The position numbers were made by a program, and so were the translations under genes. The notes under the pieces were generated by a model. That model was not told where the DNA came from, did not search any database, and saw only the letters and a program-made list of their open reading frames with translations. Positions 7,630-17,000 of a stretch of DNA of 64,000 nucleotides are shown here, piece by piece (the first letter of the stretch is position 1; every line of letters begins with the position of its first letter). This DNA comes from Thalassococcus sp. S3 (lineage in GTDB: Bacteria > Pseudomonadota > Alphaproteobacteria > Rhodobacterales > Rhodobacteraceae). The stretch covers positions 2,294,001 through 2,358,000 of the forward strand of contig NZ_CP022303.1 of NCBI RefSeq assembly GCF_004216475.1, read 5' to 3'.

Positions 7630-8858
7630 TGCCCGAGGCCATTGTCGCGCTTGGCGAAGGAAAACGGATTGTCGGACGCCTGCGCTTTGAAAGCGACGGG
7701 CGCCGTCAGCATTCGCAGTTCGAGTACGATGAGGCCTGGCTCGCCGCCGAGGATTGCTTTGCGCTCGCGCCGGGACTGCCGCTGCGAGAGGGCAGCCACT
7801 TTTCATCCGGGAAGGATGACAAGCGCTCGGCGCTGCCAGGATGCTTTGCTGATGCGGCGCCGGATTCCTGGGGACGCGCGCTGATGACCAAAGCCTTGGG
7901 CGGCGGTCTCAGCGAGTTCGACTTTCTCGTTCTCTCAGATGACCGCACGCGCCAGGGAGCGCTGCGGTTCCTCGGCGAGAACATGGAGCCGCTCTCCGAT
8001 CTGACACCGCCGATCCCCAGGCTGGTGGAGCTTGAGCGCCTGCGAACGCTGGCGCAGCGCTTTGAACAAGATCCGGGCGGGGCGGAGGAGGAAGCGCGTG
8101 ATCTTGCGGGTGTTGCCGGATCGCTGGGTGGTGCGCGACCCAAAGCAAACGTCGAAGGCGATGGGCATCTCTGGATCGCTAAGTTCACCTCGGCTCAGGA
8201 CACCAAGGCGGTCGAGCGCGCCGAAGTGGCGACATTGAGACTGGCGCGCATGTGTGGTCTGCGCGTGGCCGATGCCCGGCTGGAGCTGCGCGACAGCGAC
8301 AGTCCGATTGCGCTGATCCGCCGGTTCGACCGCCGCGGCGACACGCGCATTCCCTATATCTCCGCGCGTACCGCGCTGGACTGGCAAGGCGAGGAAGGTG
8401 GGTTCTACACCGACATCGCTGAGGTGATCCGCCAGATTTCGAGCAAGCCGGTCGAGGATCTGCATGAACTCTGGCGACGGATCGTCTTCACCATCCTGGT
8501 GTCGAACAAGGACGATCACCTGAAAAACCACGGGTTCATCTATGCCGGGAATGATCGGTGGCGGCTGTCACCGGCGTTCGACATCAACCCATCCCCCTCC
8601 CGCCATCGTGTTCTGGAAACCGGGATCATCCAAGGCGGATCATTCGATGCGTCGATGGCGATTGCGCTTGAAGCAAGCGAGTTTTTCGATGTGAAGTTGG
8701 AGGATGCTTGGTGCGAAGCAGCAAACATGGCGAAAACACTTGCGGCAAGATGGAAAGAAGCGCTTCGCGACGAAGGGTCATCAGGTGACGAGATACGCCT
8801 TTACTCTGAAGCGTTCGAGCACGCGGAGACTGAAGTGGCGTTGCAACTCGCCGTATAG
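7629..8858 (+). CDS. hipA: HipA-type serine/threonine kinase toxin
   Basis: A 409-residue HipA-family protein. The N-terminal part (about 1-110) fits the HipA_N / Couple_hipA region (SRGALMTK-type segment near 75-95). The C-terminal kinase-like part has the catalytic region VSNKDDHLKNHGF near residue 290-302 and the metal-binding SPAFDINP near 315. Length matches full HipA. HipA of E. coli phosphorylates GltX and causes growth arrest; the substrate here is unknown. All key motifs appear intact, so it should be active. It ends 41 bp before druA on the same strand with no clear terminator, so it may share a transcript with the defence operon. Confidence 0.9.
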   Translation: MPEAIVALGEGKRIVGRLRFESDGRRQHSQFEYDEAWLAAEDCFALAPGLPLREGSHFSSGKDDKRSALPGCFADAAPDSWGRALMTKALGGGLSEFDFLVLSDDRTRQGALRFLGENMEPLSDLTPPIPRLVELERLRTLAQRFEQDPGGAEEEARDLAGVAGSLGGARPKANVEGDGHLWIAKFTSAQDTKAVERAEVATLRLARMCGLRVADARLELRDSDSPIALIRRFDRRGDTRIPYISARTALDWQGEEGGFYTDIAEVIRQISSKPVEDLHELWRRIVFTILVSNKDDHLKNHGFIYAGNDRWRLSPAFDINPSPSRHRVLETGIIQGGSFDASMAIALEASEFFDVKLEDAWCEAANMAKTLAARWKEALRDEGSSGDEIRLYSEAFEHAETEVALQLAV

Positions 8859-8899
8859 GTCAATTAAATGATAATAAATGGGGTCAGGTTTTTATTTGT
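8859..8899 (+). promoter_or_regulatory. Short hipA-druA spacer with GGGGTCAGG motif
   Basis: The 41-bp AT-rich spacer contains AAATGGGGTCAGGTTTTTA. GGGGTCAGG resembles a motif common in REP-type repeats of proteobacteria. It also supplies the only G-rich segment before the druA ATG, so it may simply be the translation-initiation region. No terminator is visible. Confidence 0.25.
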
Positions 8900-10132
8900 A
8901 TGAGCGACGGCAATAGAAACATAATAAATATCGCGACACGCGAGGCTAATCTTAAGCGAAAACTGCGGCGACATCTGCGAGCCTTGGGTTTCGAGAAGTC
9001 TGATGAGGGCGCACTCCAAATTCAGGGATCAGGAAAGGGCATTGTACGCACGCTTCATCGTGCCCAACGGGAGGAGCGACTTCGGGCCAACCGTGAGTTC
9101 ATTGCCACCAAGGCCGAGAAGCTGTTGGGACACTTTGCATCTGGCAGAGAAATTGATGTCACTAGAATTTCACCAGTGCTCGAGCGCGTGTCGGCGGGGA
9201 CTTGGCAAGGCGATCTATTTCGCCTCGCGTCACTGACATGGTCCGTACCGGTTTCAAATGGCTTCGGCAGGCGCCTGCGTTATCTCGTCTGGGACGAAAG
9301 CAATGGCAAGCTGATGGGCCTTATTGCCATTGGAGACCCGGTCTTCAACCTTGCTGTGAGGGATAGGCTGATTGAATGGGATACACATGACAGAAGTGCT
9401 CGCCTCGTTAATATCATGGATGCCTATGTTCTTGGAGCCATCCCTCCCTACAACGCGCTCCTAGGAGGTAAACTTGTAGCCTGCTTGCTCAGGAGCCGGG
9501 ATCTCTATGATGACTTTAGAGAGGCCTATGGTGGGTCCACCGGAATAATATCGAAAGAGGCGAAAAAGGCGCGACTGCTCGCTATTACTACATCGTCTTC
9601 TATGGGACGGTCATCGGTCTACAACCGCCTCAAGCTGGGGGGGCAGCAGTATCTGAAATCGATTGGCTATACGGGTGGATGGGGGCATTTTCACATACCG
9701 GATCGGCTGTTTGTAGAATTGCGCGATTACCTTCGCGATATTGATCATACCTATGCAGACCAGCACCGGTTTGGCCAAGGACCTAACTGGCGTTTGCGAA
9801 CCACAAGGGCAGCACTTTCGGCGCTCGGTTTCAAAGAAGATATGCTGCGACACGGAATTCAGCGGGAGGTCTTTCTTTGTGAGCTTGCCAAAAACACAGC
9901 GAAGTTGTTGCGCACCGGGAAGGGGAAGCCGGACGTCGGAGACCTACTCACCGCCAAGGAAGTTTCCGAGTTGGCTCTCGAGCGGTGGATGGTGCCTCGG
10001 GCCGCGCGCAAGCCTGAGTTCAAAGAATGGAATTCGAGCGACCTCGTCGATCTCTTCGGAAATCAAACTCGCATGCTCCGCAACCAGCTAAAAAGCTCTG
10101 ATCTGTTCAAGGACGCGGCCTCAGGGTCGTAG
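8900..10132 (+). CDS. druA: DruA-like protein (DUF4338), Druantia component
   Basis: A 410-residue protein with the DUF4338 signature of Druantia DruA: GRRLRYLVWDESNGKLMGLI near residue 130, then AIGDPVFNLAVRDRLIEWD, then a conserved PYNALLGGKLVACLL helix near 190 and a SSMGRSSVYNRLK region near 235. The biochemical activity of DruA is not established. It is the first gene of a run of six plus-strand genes ending at 22374, most of them overlapping or a few bases apart. The DruE homologue four genes on strongly supports a Druantia type I-like assignment. Base composition looks more AT-rich than the flanking core genes, fitting acquired DNA. Confidence 0.85.
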   Translation: MSDGNRNIINIATREANLKRKLRRHLRALGFEKSDEGALQIQGSGKGIVRTLHRAQREERLRANREFIATKAEKLLGHFASGREIDVTRISPVLERVSAGTWQGDLFRLASLTWSVPVSNGFGRRLRYLVWDESNGKLMGLIAIGDPVFNLAVRDRLIEWDTHDRSARLVNIMDAYVLGAIPPYNALLGGKLVACLLRSRDLYDDFREAYGGSTGIISKEAKKARLLAITTSSSMGRSSVYNRLKLGGQQYLKSIGYTGGWGHFHIPDRLFVELRDYLRDIDHTYADQHRFGQGPNWRLRTTRAALSALGFKEDMLRHGIQREVFLCELAKNTAKLLRTGKGKPDVGDLLTAKEVSELALERWMVPRAARKPEFKEWNSSDLVDLFGNQTRMLRNQLKSSDLFKDAASGS

Positions 10133-10138
10133 TTGGTC

Positions 10139-13000
10139 ATGGCTGTGCCTTTGGATGAATGGCAGAAGCGAATGGAGCGGCATTTTTCCGCGCTTGCAGA
10201 GCGTCGCGCAGTGTCTGGCTTTCCTATTTTCGCTCTGGAGCACGGTCTGGATGATGGTGACTTGGAAGAGATTGCCAAGCAACTACGGGGACGCTTGAAC
10301 ACCGGACTGAGACTGGCACCACACTGGTTACTCTGGACAATCTATTCGGCAGAGAGGGGATATACCTACGAAGGTGGTGAATATTGGCAGTCTTTCGAGG
10401 ATGTCACACCTGGTTGGGATTCCCGAGATCGGTACCGGGTTACGGCTTGGTTCTCGAAATTCCAGTCAACCTACAATGGCGTAGTTCCTTCGGGACCATG
10501 GGCGTCGCATTTCAGCATAATCGCCTGGCCAATTACCCATGCCGTTTTACCCCGCTATTTGCAGCAGCAATTTGCCCGGACATTGTATGATCTGCGGTTC
10601 ACGCTTGCACGACTGACGACGATCGAACCGGCGGTAATTGGCCGTTTGATCGCGAGTAATGTCTACTACGCATCGACTCGTTTCGAGCAGTTTCTCCAGC
10701 AAGAGGAACTGGTCGGCCGTATCGTCCTCGCGCTTCTGCACCAGGATCCACGTGAAGGCGAAGAGCCACTTCTGCCCGCTACGCTCGATCGAATCGTTGC
10801 CGATCTTGAGCAGATGCGACACGCCCGCGGTTGGCTCAGAGAGGCAAGTCGCGTTGTGGCTGACCGCTTCAAGGGCATTGGTCGGGGCACCGCGCCTCGA
10901 ACCTCCGCCGGCGGCCGAGATATAGTCGAGCGTCGGCTGCAGGAAGCCAGGCCTGATATTCGGCCCGATTTGCGGCTGCGATATGCCGGCAACGGGCGTT
11001 GGACGCTCGTGATCGACGTCCCCAATTTCAAGTCAATTGCCGCTCTCAATCCGGGTATTCAGCAGTTTCTTCGGCAGACCCGCTCGAAGTTGAATGGCGA
11101 TGATGTCAGACGGCCGGCGAGTTGGGTCCTCTCTGGCAATCGCCGTGCGGTTCTCAAGGCTTGGCCTGATCCTTCGAGGCCGTTGGTCAGCTTTGAGTCC
11201 TCGAACGGTGTCGTTGACCATCTTCTTGAGAGCGAATGCCGAATGAGCCCGGGTCCGATCTGGCTCTTCCGCATTGGCGCCGACGGCAACGCCCGCGAAA
11301 TTGCCAGCCGCCTCGTGCGACCCGGTTATGACTATATCCTGGCGTCGCTCGATAAGTTCGAAGATCTGCAAGATGGCATGACAGGTTGTGCCATCGAATG
11401 CAGCAATATCTGCGCTATTCGAATTTCGGTGCCTTCCGATGTGTCCGCCGCATACATTCAATGGCTACGGATACGAAATCTAGAACTTGCAAGAACCATC
11501 CGTGTCTGGCCTGCCGGTCTGCCCGGTCGGAACTGGGATGGAGAAGGGCGAAGCGAATGGCTGACGACCGAAAAGCCATGTTTCGGAATCGCTCCCGATC
11601 ATCCCGTGGATGCCTACCGTGTCACGCTCAACGATGATGCGGCCGTAACCTTTTCGGCCGGAGAACCGGGAGGGCCAACTTTCATTCAACTGCCGCAATT
11701 GGCGGCGGGCACACATCGCCTCAACGTCAAGGCGCACCGCAGTGCGGCTCTGGATGCACTCGGTGCACCACCCTCGCATGAGGGGTATCTGGAACTCAGA
11801 ATACGAGAACCTGAACCATGGATGCCCGGAACAACCTCGCATGTAGGTCTGGCGGTTACCAGCGATCCGCATGACGCTACGCTAGACGTGTTTTGGGAGA
11901 ATGAGTTGGACCTAACGGTTTTCGGTCCCGAAGGTCATCAGGTTACCCCGCGTGTGAGCCTTGAGGATGCCAAAGGCGAGGAGATTTACAGTGCCCAGGT
12001 CTGCCCACCAATCGACCTGCCGATTCTTCCGGACATTTGGGAAAGGCGGTTCCAGGAATTCCTGCGGCAGCAACACGCGGAGTGGCGATACCTTGAAGCC
12101 GCTTCCGGCCTTCTCGCGATTGAGGGACAGGAACTTGGGCGGTTCGTCGTCCGGTTCGACCACGACGCACTGCCGGTCCGCTGGGTCTTGCGCCATCAAG
12201 GCGAAGGCGTTGCGCTTCGGCTTGTAGACGATACGGGGCAAAAAGACGCGAAACCAAAATGCCGCTTTTTCAGCTTGGAAACGCCGACCAAGATCGAGCG
12301 TCTCGATGCTGGACTAGCTTTGGCGGGGTTTGATGTTCAGTCGCCGGGCGGGCTGTTTGTCGTCCAACACGGCAAGTTCCGAGACGTGGTCATCGTCAGC
12401 ACAGGGCTGTCTGGTGGCGGTTTGGAAGGCTTGGGCGTCCAGCCTTACTACCCCCGAATTGCCGACAGCCCCAAATCGATCATCAAGAATATGAGGATAT
12501 TGCGCTACTGGAAGTCAGCCCGACTTGCAGGCTTCCTTGCCAACGCGCGGCGGAGCCAGGTCGTGGTTGGTCTGACTACTCGCCTATACGGAGCCTTGGC
12601 CGGTCGGGACTGGGGCCGAGCGGAGGCCGCTCTCATGCGAGGCAGCGATCGGGTAAAGGGTTTCGATCATCTGCATTCTTTGCTTGATCACAGGGGCGGG
12701 TTTCCATCCGTTCTGCGCCGCGATGCACAAAGTATCGAGGGTGGAAGAAAGGTGATCACAGACTGGTTTGCGGAGTTGGCCGCACGCTATGGCGTTTGCT
12801 CCGACCAAGCGCTTTGTGTGCTGGCCGTCGACATAGCTAGCCGCCCGCACGAGGTGCCCCGCCTTTACCGGGACAGGCTGCCGGGCCTTCTCAAACTTAT
12901 AATGGCGAAGCCTCTTTTGCTGCGCGGCGCCAGGTTTGTCGCGCTCAGCCACGCCTGCGCGGATAATCGACCCGTAGAATTGCTGCCGAGGTGGGAATGA
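10139..13000 (+). CDS. Large unrecognised protein between DruA and DruE
   Basis: About 953 residues; I do not recognise a family. The N-terminal 270 residues look helical and contain a conserved-looking block (HWLLWTIYSAERGYTYEGGE, then WASHFSIIAWPITHAVLPRY). The middle (about 290-640) is rich in predicted beta strands and resembles stacked sandwich-like domains. The C-terminal 250 residues are mixed. There is no P-loop, nuclease or methylase motif that I can see. I prefer the ATG at 10139 to the TTG at 10133, which directly abuts the druA stop. Its place in the operon matches that of DruB/DruC in type I Druantia, but I cannot claim homology. It overlaps the next gene by four bases. Confidence 0.7.
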   Translation: MAVPLDEWQKRMERHFSALAERRAVSGFPIFALEHGLDDGDLEEIAKQLRGRLNTGLRLAPHWLLWTIYSAERGYTYEGGEYWQSFEDVTPGWDSRDRYRVTAWFSKFQSTYNGVVPSGPWASHFSIIAWPITHAVLPRYLQQQFARTLYDLRFTLARLTTIEPAVIGRLIASNVYYASTRFEQFLQQEELVGRIVLALLHQDPREGEEPLLPATLDRIVADLEQMRHARGWLREASRVVADRFKGIGRGTAPRTSAGGRDIVERRLQEARPDIRPDLRLRYAGNGRWTLVIDVPNFKSIAALNPGIQQFLRQTRSKLNGDDVRRPASWVLSGNRRAVLKAWPDPSRPLVSFESSNGVVDHLLESECRMSPGPIWLFRIGADGNAREIASRLVRPGYDYILASLDKFEDLQDGMTGCAIECSNICAIRISVPSDVSAAYIQWLRIRNLELARTIRVWPAGLPGRNWDGEGRSEWLTTEKPCFGIAPDHPVDAYRVTLNDDAAVTFSAGEPGGPTFIQLPQLAAGTHRLNVKAHRSAALDALGAPPSHEGYLELRIREPEPWMPGTTSHVGLAVTSDPHDATLDVFWENELDLTVFGPEGHQVTPRVSLEDAKGEEIYSAQVCPPIDLPILPDIWERRFQEFLRQQHAEWRYLEAASGLLAIEGQELGRFVVRFDHDALPVRWVLRHQGEGVALRLVDDTGQKDAKPKCRFFSLETPTKIERLDAGLALAGFDVQSPGGLFVVQHGKFRDVVIVSTGLSGGGLEGLGVQPYYPRIADSPKSIIKNMRILRYWKSARLAGFLANARRSQVVVGLTTRLYGALAGRDWGRAEAALMRGSDRVKGFDHLHSLLDHRGGFPSVLRRDAQSIEGGRKVITDWFAELAARYGVCSDQALCVLAVDIASRPHEVPRLYRDRLPGLLKLIMAKPLLLRGARFVALSHACADNRPVELLPRWE

Positions 13001-14073
13001 CGGTCACTGAACTCACTCCAGATGAGGTTTTGGGCTACTGCCGTACGTCGCTTGGCATGGGGATCGAGCCTTCTGAGCTTGACGACATTCTGTTGGCAGG
13101 TCTCCTGCGGCGTGCAGCAGGGATACACTGCCCATGTTCAAGGGCCGCGCTTCGTGCCGCCCTCACGGAAAGCCTTGCGTATTTGCAGTCAGACCTCGGC
13201 ACACTCGCTGATCGGCTGGACGATCTGATCGAGGCCATGATCGTCGCGGGTGACTTGCTGGAGCTATCCGATGTCGCAACGGATGACCCGGACGTAAGGG
13301 GAACCTGGGTATTTGCGGCGCCGCCATCTTTTGTGGTTCGCCGTACGGGAAGCATCTTCTTGACCGGAATCACTCCCGATCAGGACGTCTTCCTGCCGGA
13401 ACACCTGGCGCGGCGGGTGGTCCGCTCCCACGTGACGCAGTTTATCGCACCCGAGTCCGGTGAGGATCTGATCGAGCAGTTGATCGCGCACGGACTGCAC
13501 CAATTGTCCGAGGCCGTTTGGCTCCGATCGCCCAAGGCACAAGCCCCGGAACAGTTGATCCAACGTTTCGAAAACCAACTGGCCTCTCAGCCGACATGCG
13601 GTCCGGTATCCGGTCTTGAGATACTCGATCGAGACACCAAGGTGACCTACTATCGCGGCCGATGGGGCGCACCGCGTGAGCATACCGGAACATTCGTCGC
13701 CCGCCGGCCGCAGGAGTTCGGCGCGCCGCTCTGGAGCTTCGCAGAACTCGTTAATGGCACGTTGAAGCGGATCGTCGACTTGCCTCCCAAGCACTTTCGT
13801 TGGCGCGGATGCGATGCCGCATGGCACTTACAGATGGCGATCGACTGCATTGCAGGACAACCGCAGCAATACCGGCGCAGCGCCACAGAGGCCGGTATCC
13901 GTTTCGATTTCTTTTCGCCGCTGCCACTTTGGGCGCAGCGCCGGCTGATGGTTTTCGGTCAAGAACGTCCACGCAGCCGCAGCTTGTTCGCGTATGAGAT
14001 ACCCGTGGCAGAGGCTGCTGAAGAAGAAAAAAACCTTAAGGAAAACTTGTGGCTAGTGCCAACGGACGCGTAA
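12997..14073 (+). CDS. Unrecognised protein upstream of DruE
   Basis: A 358-residue protein without a domain I recognise. It is rich in helices at the N-terminus (about residues 1-90, including a winged-helix-like span near 60-85). A beta-rich centre follows, with a TYYRGRWGAPREHTGTFVAR segment near 225, and an acidic C-terminal tail with a run of Glu and Lys. The ATG at 12997 overlaps the preceding stop codon (ATGA), with GAGG about 8 nt upstream; this implies translational coupling to the 953-residue protein. A GTG at 12991 is a less likely start. It lies 19 bp before druE, in the place of DruD in type I Druantia. Function unknown. Confidence 0.7.
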   Translation: MTVTELTPDEVLGYCRTSLGMGIEPSELDDILLAGLLRRAAGIHCPCSRAALRAALTESLAYLQSDLGTLADRLDDLIEAMIVAGDLLELSDVATDDPDVRGTWVFAAPPSFVVRRTGSIFLTGITPDQDVFLPEHLARRVVRSHVTQFIAPESGEDLIEQLIAHGLHQLSEAVWLRSPKAQAPEQLIQRFENQLASQPTCGPVSGLEILDRDTKVTYYRGRWGAPREHTGTFVARRPQEFGAPLWSFAELVNGTLKRIVDLPPKHFRWRGCDAAWHLQMAIDCIAGQPQQYRRSATEAGIRFDFFSPLPLWAQRRLMVFGQERPRSRSLFAYEIPVAEAAEEEKNLKENLWLVPTDA

Positions 14074-14092
14074 GATTGTAAGGGGGACAAGT

Positions 14093-17000
14093 ATGCAGAC
14101 AATTAAAGAAACTATAGAAAATCTGCACGGCTCGCTGAGTGACTACATCGAGGCGACATACCACATTAGTGCCCCGTCATTGATTGCGCAGCGGCAACGT
14201 CTTCTTGAACGTGACGGCGTCATCCATCGCGTCCCATATCTTGAGTCGACGCCTAAGTATCAAGCGGGTGATACATTCGGCTCAATCGTGGGACTGCCGC
14301 TGGCCGCACAGACACTCTTTTCACGACTGAGTTCTCCGAGCGAAGGCCTACCCCGGTTGATCTACGATCCTCCGTACAAGCACCAGGCGGAGTCGCTTCG
14401 TCACAATCTCATCGACGGAAAGAACTTGGTCATCATGACCGGGACAGGTTCGGGAAAGACGGAATCTTTCCTTCTTCCGATCCTGGGCAAGTTTGCGCAG
14501 GAGGCGCAAACGCGTCCCAGTGTCTTCGCTGAGCAGCCCGCGATGCGGGCGCTGATCATGTATCCGATGAATGCGCTCGTAAACGACCAGTTGGGGCGAC
14601 TTCGCGCCTTGCTGGGCGACCCGCGCCTCGTCAGTTCCTTCAAGGAGTGGTGTGGCCGCCCACCTCGATTTGCCCGATATACAAGCCGGACCCCATATGC
14701 GGGCATTCGCACGTCGAAGAAGGATTCGTCGCGACTACAATCCTTCGACAGCTTCTACGTCGACGTGCTCAGGCGTGCGGACAGCAATGATGCTGAAGAA
14801 AAGGCACAAGCTGTTGAGTTGCTGACCGCCTTGAAGGACCGCGGCAAATGGCCAGCAAAACCCGATCTGGAAGCCTGGTTCGGGCAAAAGGGCAGCGCCT
14901 GGCAAGACCGGAAGACGGGAGAGTTCGTCAGGGCGGTTACGCTGCCCGACGACTCCGAACTTCTGACGCGACACGAAGTCCATGCGGCACCGCCTGACCT
15001 GCTCGTCACGAACTACTCGATGCTCGAATACATGCTCATGCGGCCGATTGAGCGAGCAATCTTTGACAGGACACGTGAGTGGCTTACTGACAACCCGAAC
15101 GAGACCTTTCTGGTGGTGCTCGATGAAGCGCACCTCTATCGCGGTGCCGCCGGCGCAGAAGTGGGATTGCTGCTAAGACGGTTGCGGGACCGGATCGGTG
15201 TCCCGGAAGACCGTTTCCGGATTATCTGCGCGACGGCGAGTTTCAAAGATGCTGACTATGCCCCGGCGTTTGGATCGCAGCTCTCCGGCGTCCCGGCTCA
15301 TACCTTCGTTCCAATCGAAGGCACACTCGATCTTAAGGAAGGTGTCGGGAAAGGAACGTCGGAGGACGCCGAAGCCCTTTCCGGGATTGATCTGAGTGCA
15401 TTCTACGAGGCGGATACCGACGATGCCAAGCTGGCATTGATCATGCCGTTGCTTGATTATCGAGGCATCACGGGTGCGGAATCAACCGAGCGTGGGCTCT
15501 TTGATGCATTAAAATCGTTCCCTGCAATGTGCGCACTGATCAATGCGACGATGAAAGAAGCAAGGCCCATCGCCGAACTTGGCGCTTTTCTGTTTGCCGA
15601 CGATGTTCCTGCCAAAACGGCCGACGAAGCCGTTACTGTTCTGATGGCGCTTGGTAGCGTTGCAAGGCCGGAACCAAGCCTGCCCGGACTGCTGCCCTGC
15701 CGCATTCACAACTTCTTTCGGGGCTTGCCTGGTCTTTGGGTCTGTATGGACCCAAACTGCAGCGAACTATCTGAGGATCAACGTGATGGCATCTGCGGGA
15801 AGATGTATTCACAGCCGTTAGAAGAATGCGGTTGTGGAGCCCGGGTGCTTGAGTTGTTCACCTGCCGAAACTGCGGAACCGCATACGCTCGCGCCTATAC
15901 CGACGACGTGGATTCTCCGCGCGCGCTCTGGTCCGAGCCGGGAGAGCAGTTGCGCATGGCGAGTGGCGAAACGAGCCCGTTGTTGCCTATCGACTTGCTT
16001 CTTGAGCAGCCTGCACACGACGATGGCGCCGAACCTGCCGACTACGATCTGGAAACTGGGCAACTGAATCCGAACTCCCCCGGACCGCGCATGCGAACGA
16101 TTTTCATCCGTCAGGATCGACTCAACGATACCGCCGACGATGAAAACGAGAACGACAACAGTTTCGAGTCACGTGGTCAGTTCACTCCGTGTGCGGTTTG
16201 CGGGAAGACGGCTCGCTTTGGGCGAAGCTATGTGCAGGACCATCAAACCAAGGGTGACCAGCCCTTTCAGGCATTACTCGCGCGACAAATCCAAATTCAG
16301 CCTCCAGGGCCAAAGGAAGCGACAGCATTTGCTCCTCTCCGCGGCCGCAAAGTGCTCGCCTTCTCGGACTCCCGACAAGTGGCAGCTCGACTTGCACCAA
16401 ATCTGCAAATGTATTCCGAGCGAGATTCTCTTCGCCCCCTGATCATCAGCGGCTTCAATTGGCTCAAGGAACAGGACGCAATTCGTCCGCACCTAAATCT
16501 CGACGACCTATATTTTGGTGTGTTGCTTGCCTCCAAACGCCTGAACGTGCGCCTGCGTCCGGAAATGCGTGGCGGGGAAAATTTTGATGCTGAAGAAGTT
16601 GTGGACGAGGCGGTCCGCCAGGATGAGTTGGAAGATCCGTCGACGCTGTTGAGCCTGCTGTTGGAAATTCGGGCGCACCGTCCGCCAGAGTCGCTGCTTA
16701 GCAGCATGCTGACAACCTTGACCCACAGGTTTTGGGGGATGGAATCGTTGGCACTCGCAACTTTGAAAGAAAGCGATCGCCACACCACGAAGATACTGGG
16801 CCTGCCTCCGATACCGGGGTTCGCTGAGACCGACGAGGCCAAACTTGCGATCGCGCGCTACTGGTTGCGGTGCTGGAGTAACAATGGCTTCAGGCTTGCG
16901 CAGATGCCGGGCACCTGGACTAATCGCCCACCATCAGAAGGCTTTCGGGTTAAGCCGCGAAACCCGAAAGCCAAGATCAAGGCGATCGAATCCGTCATCG

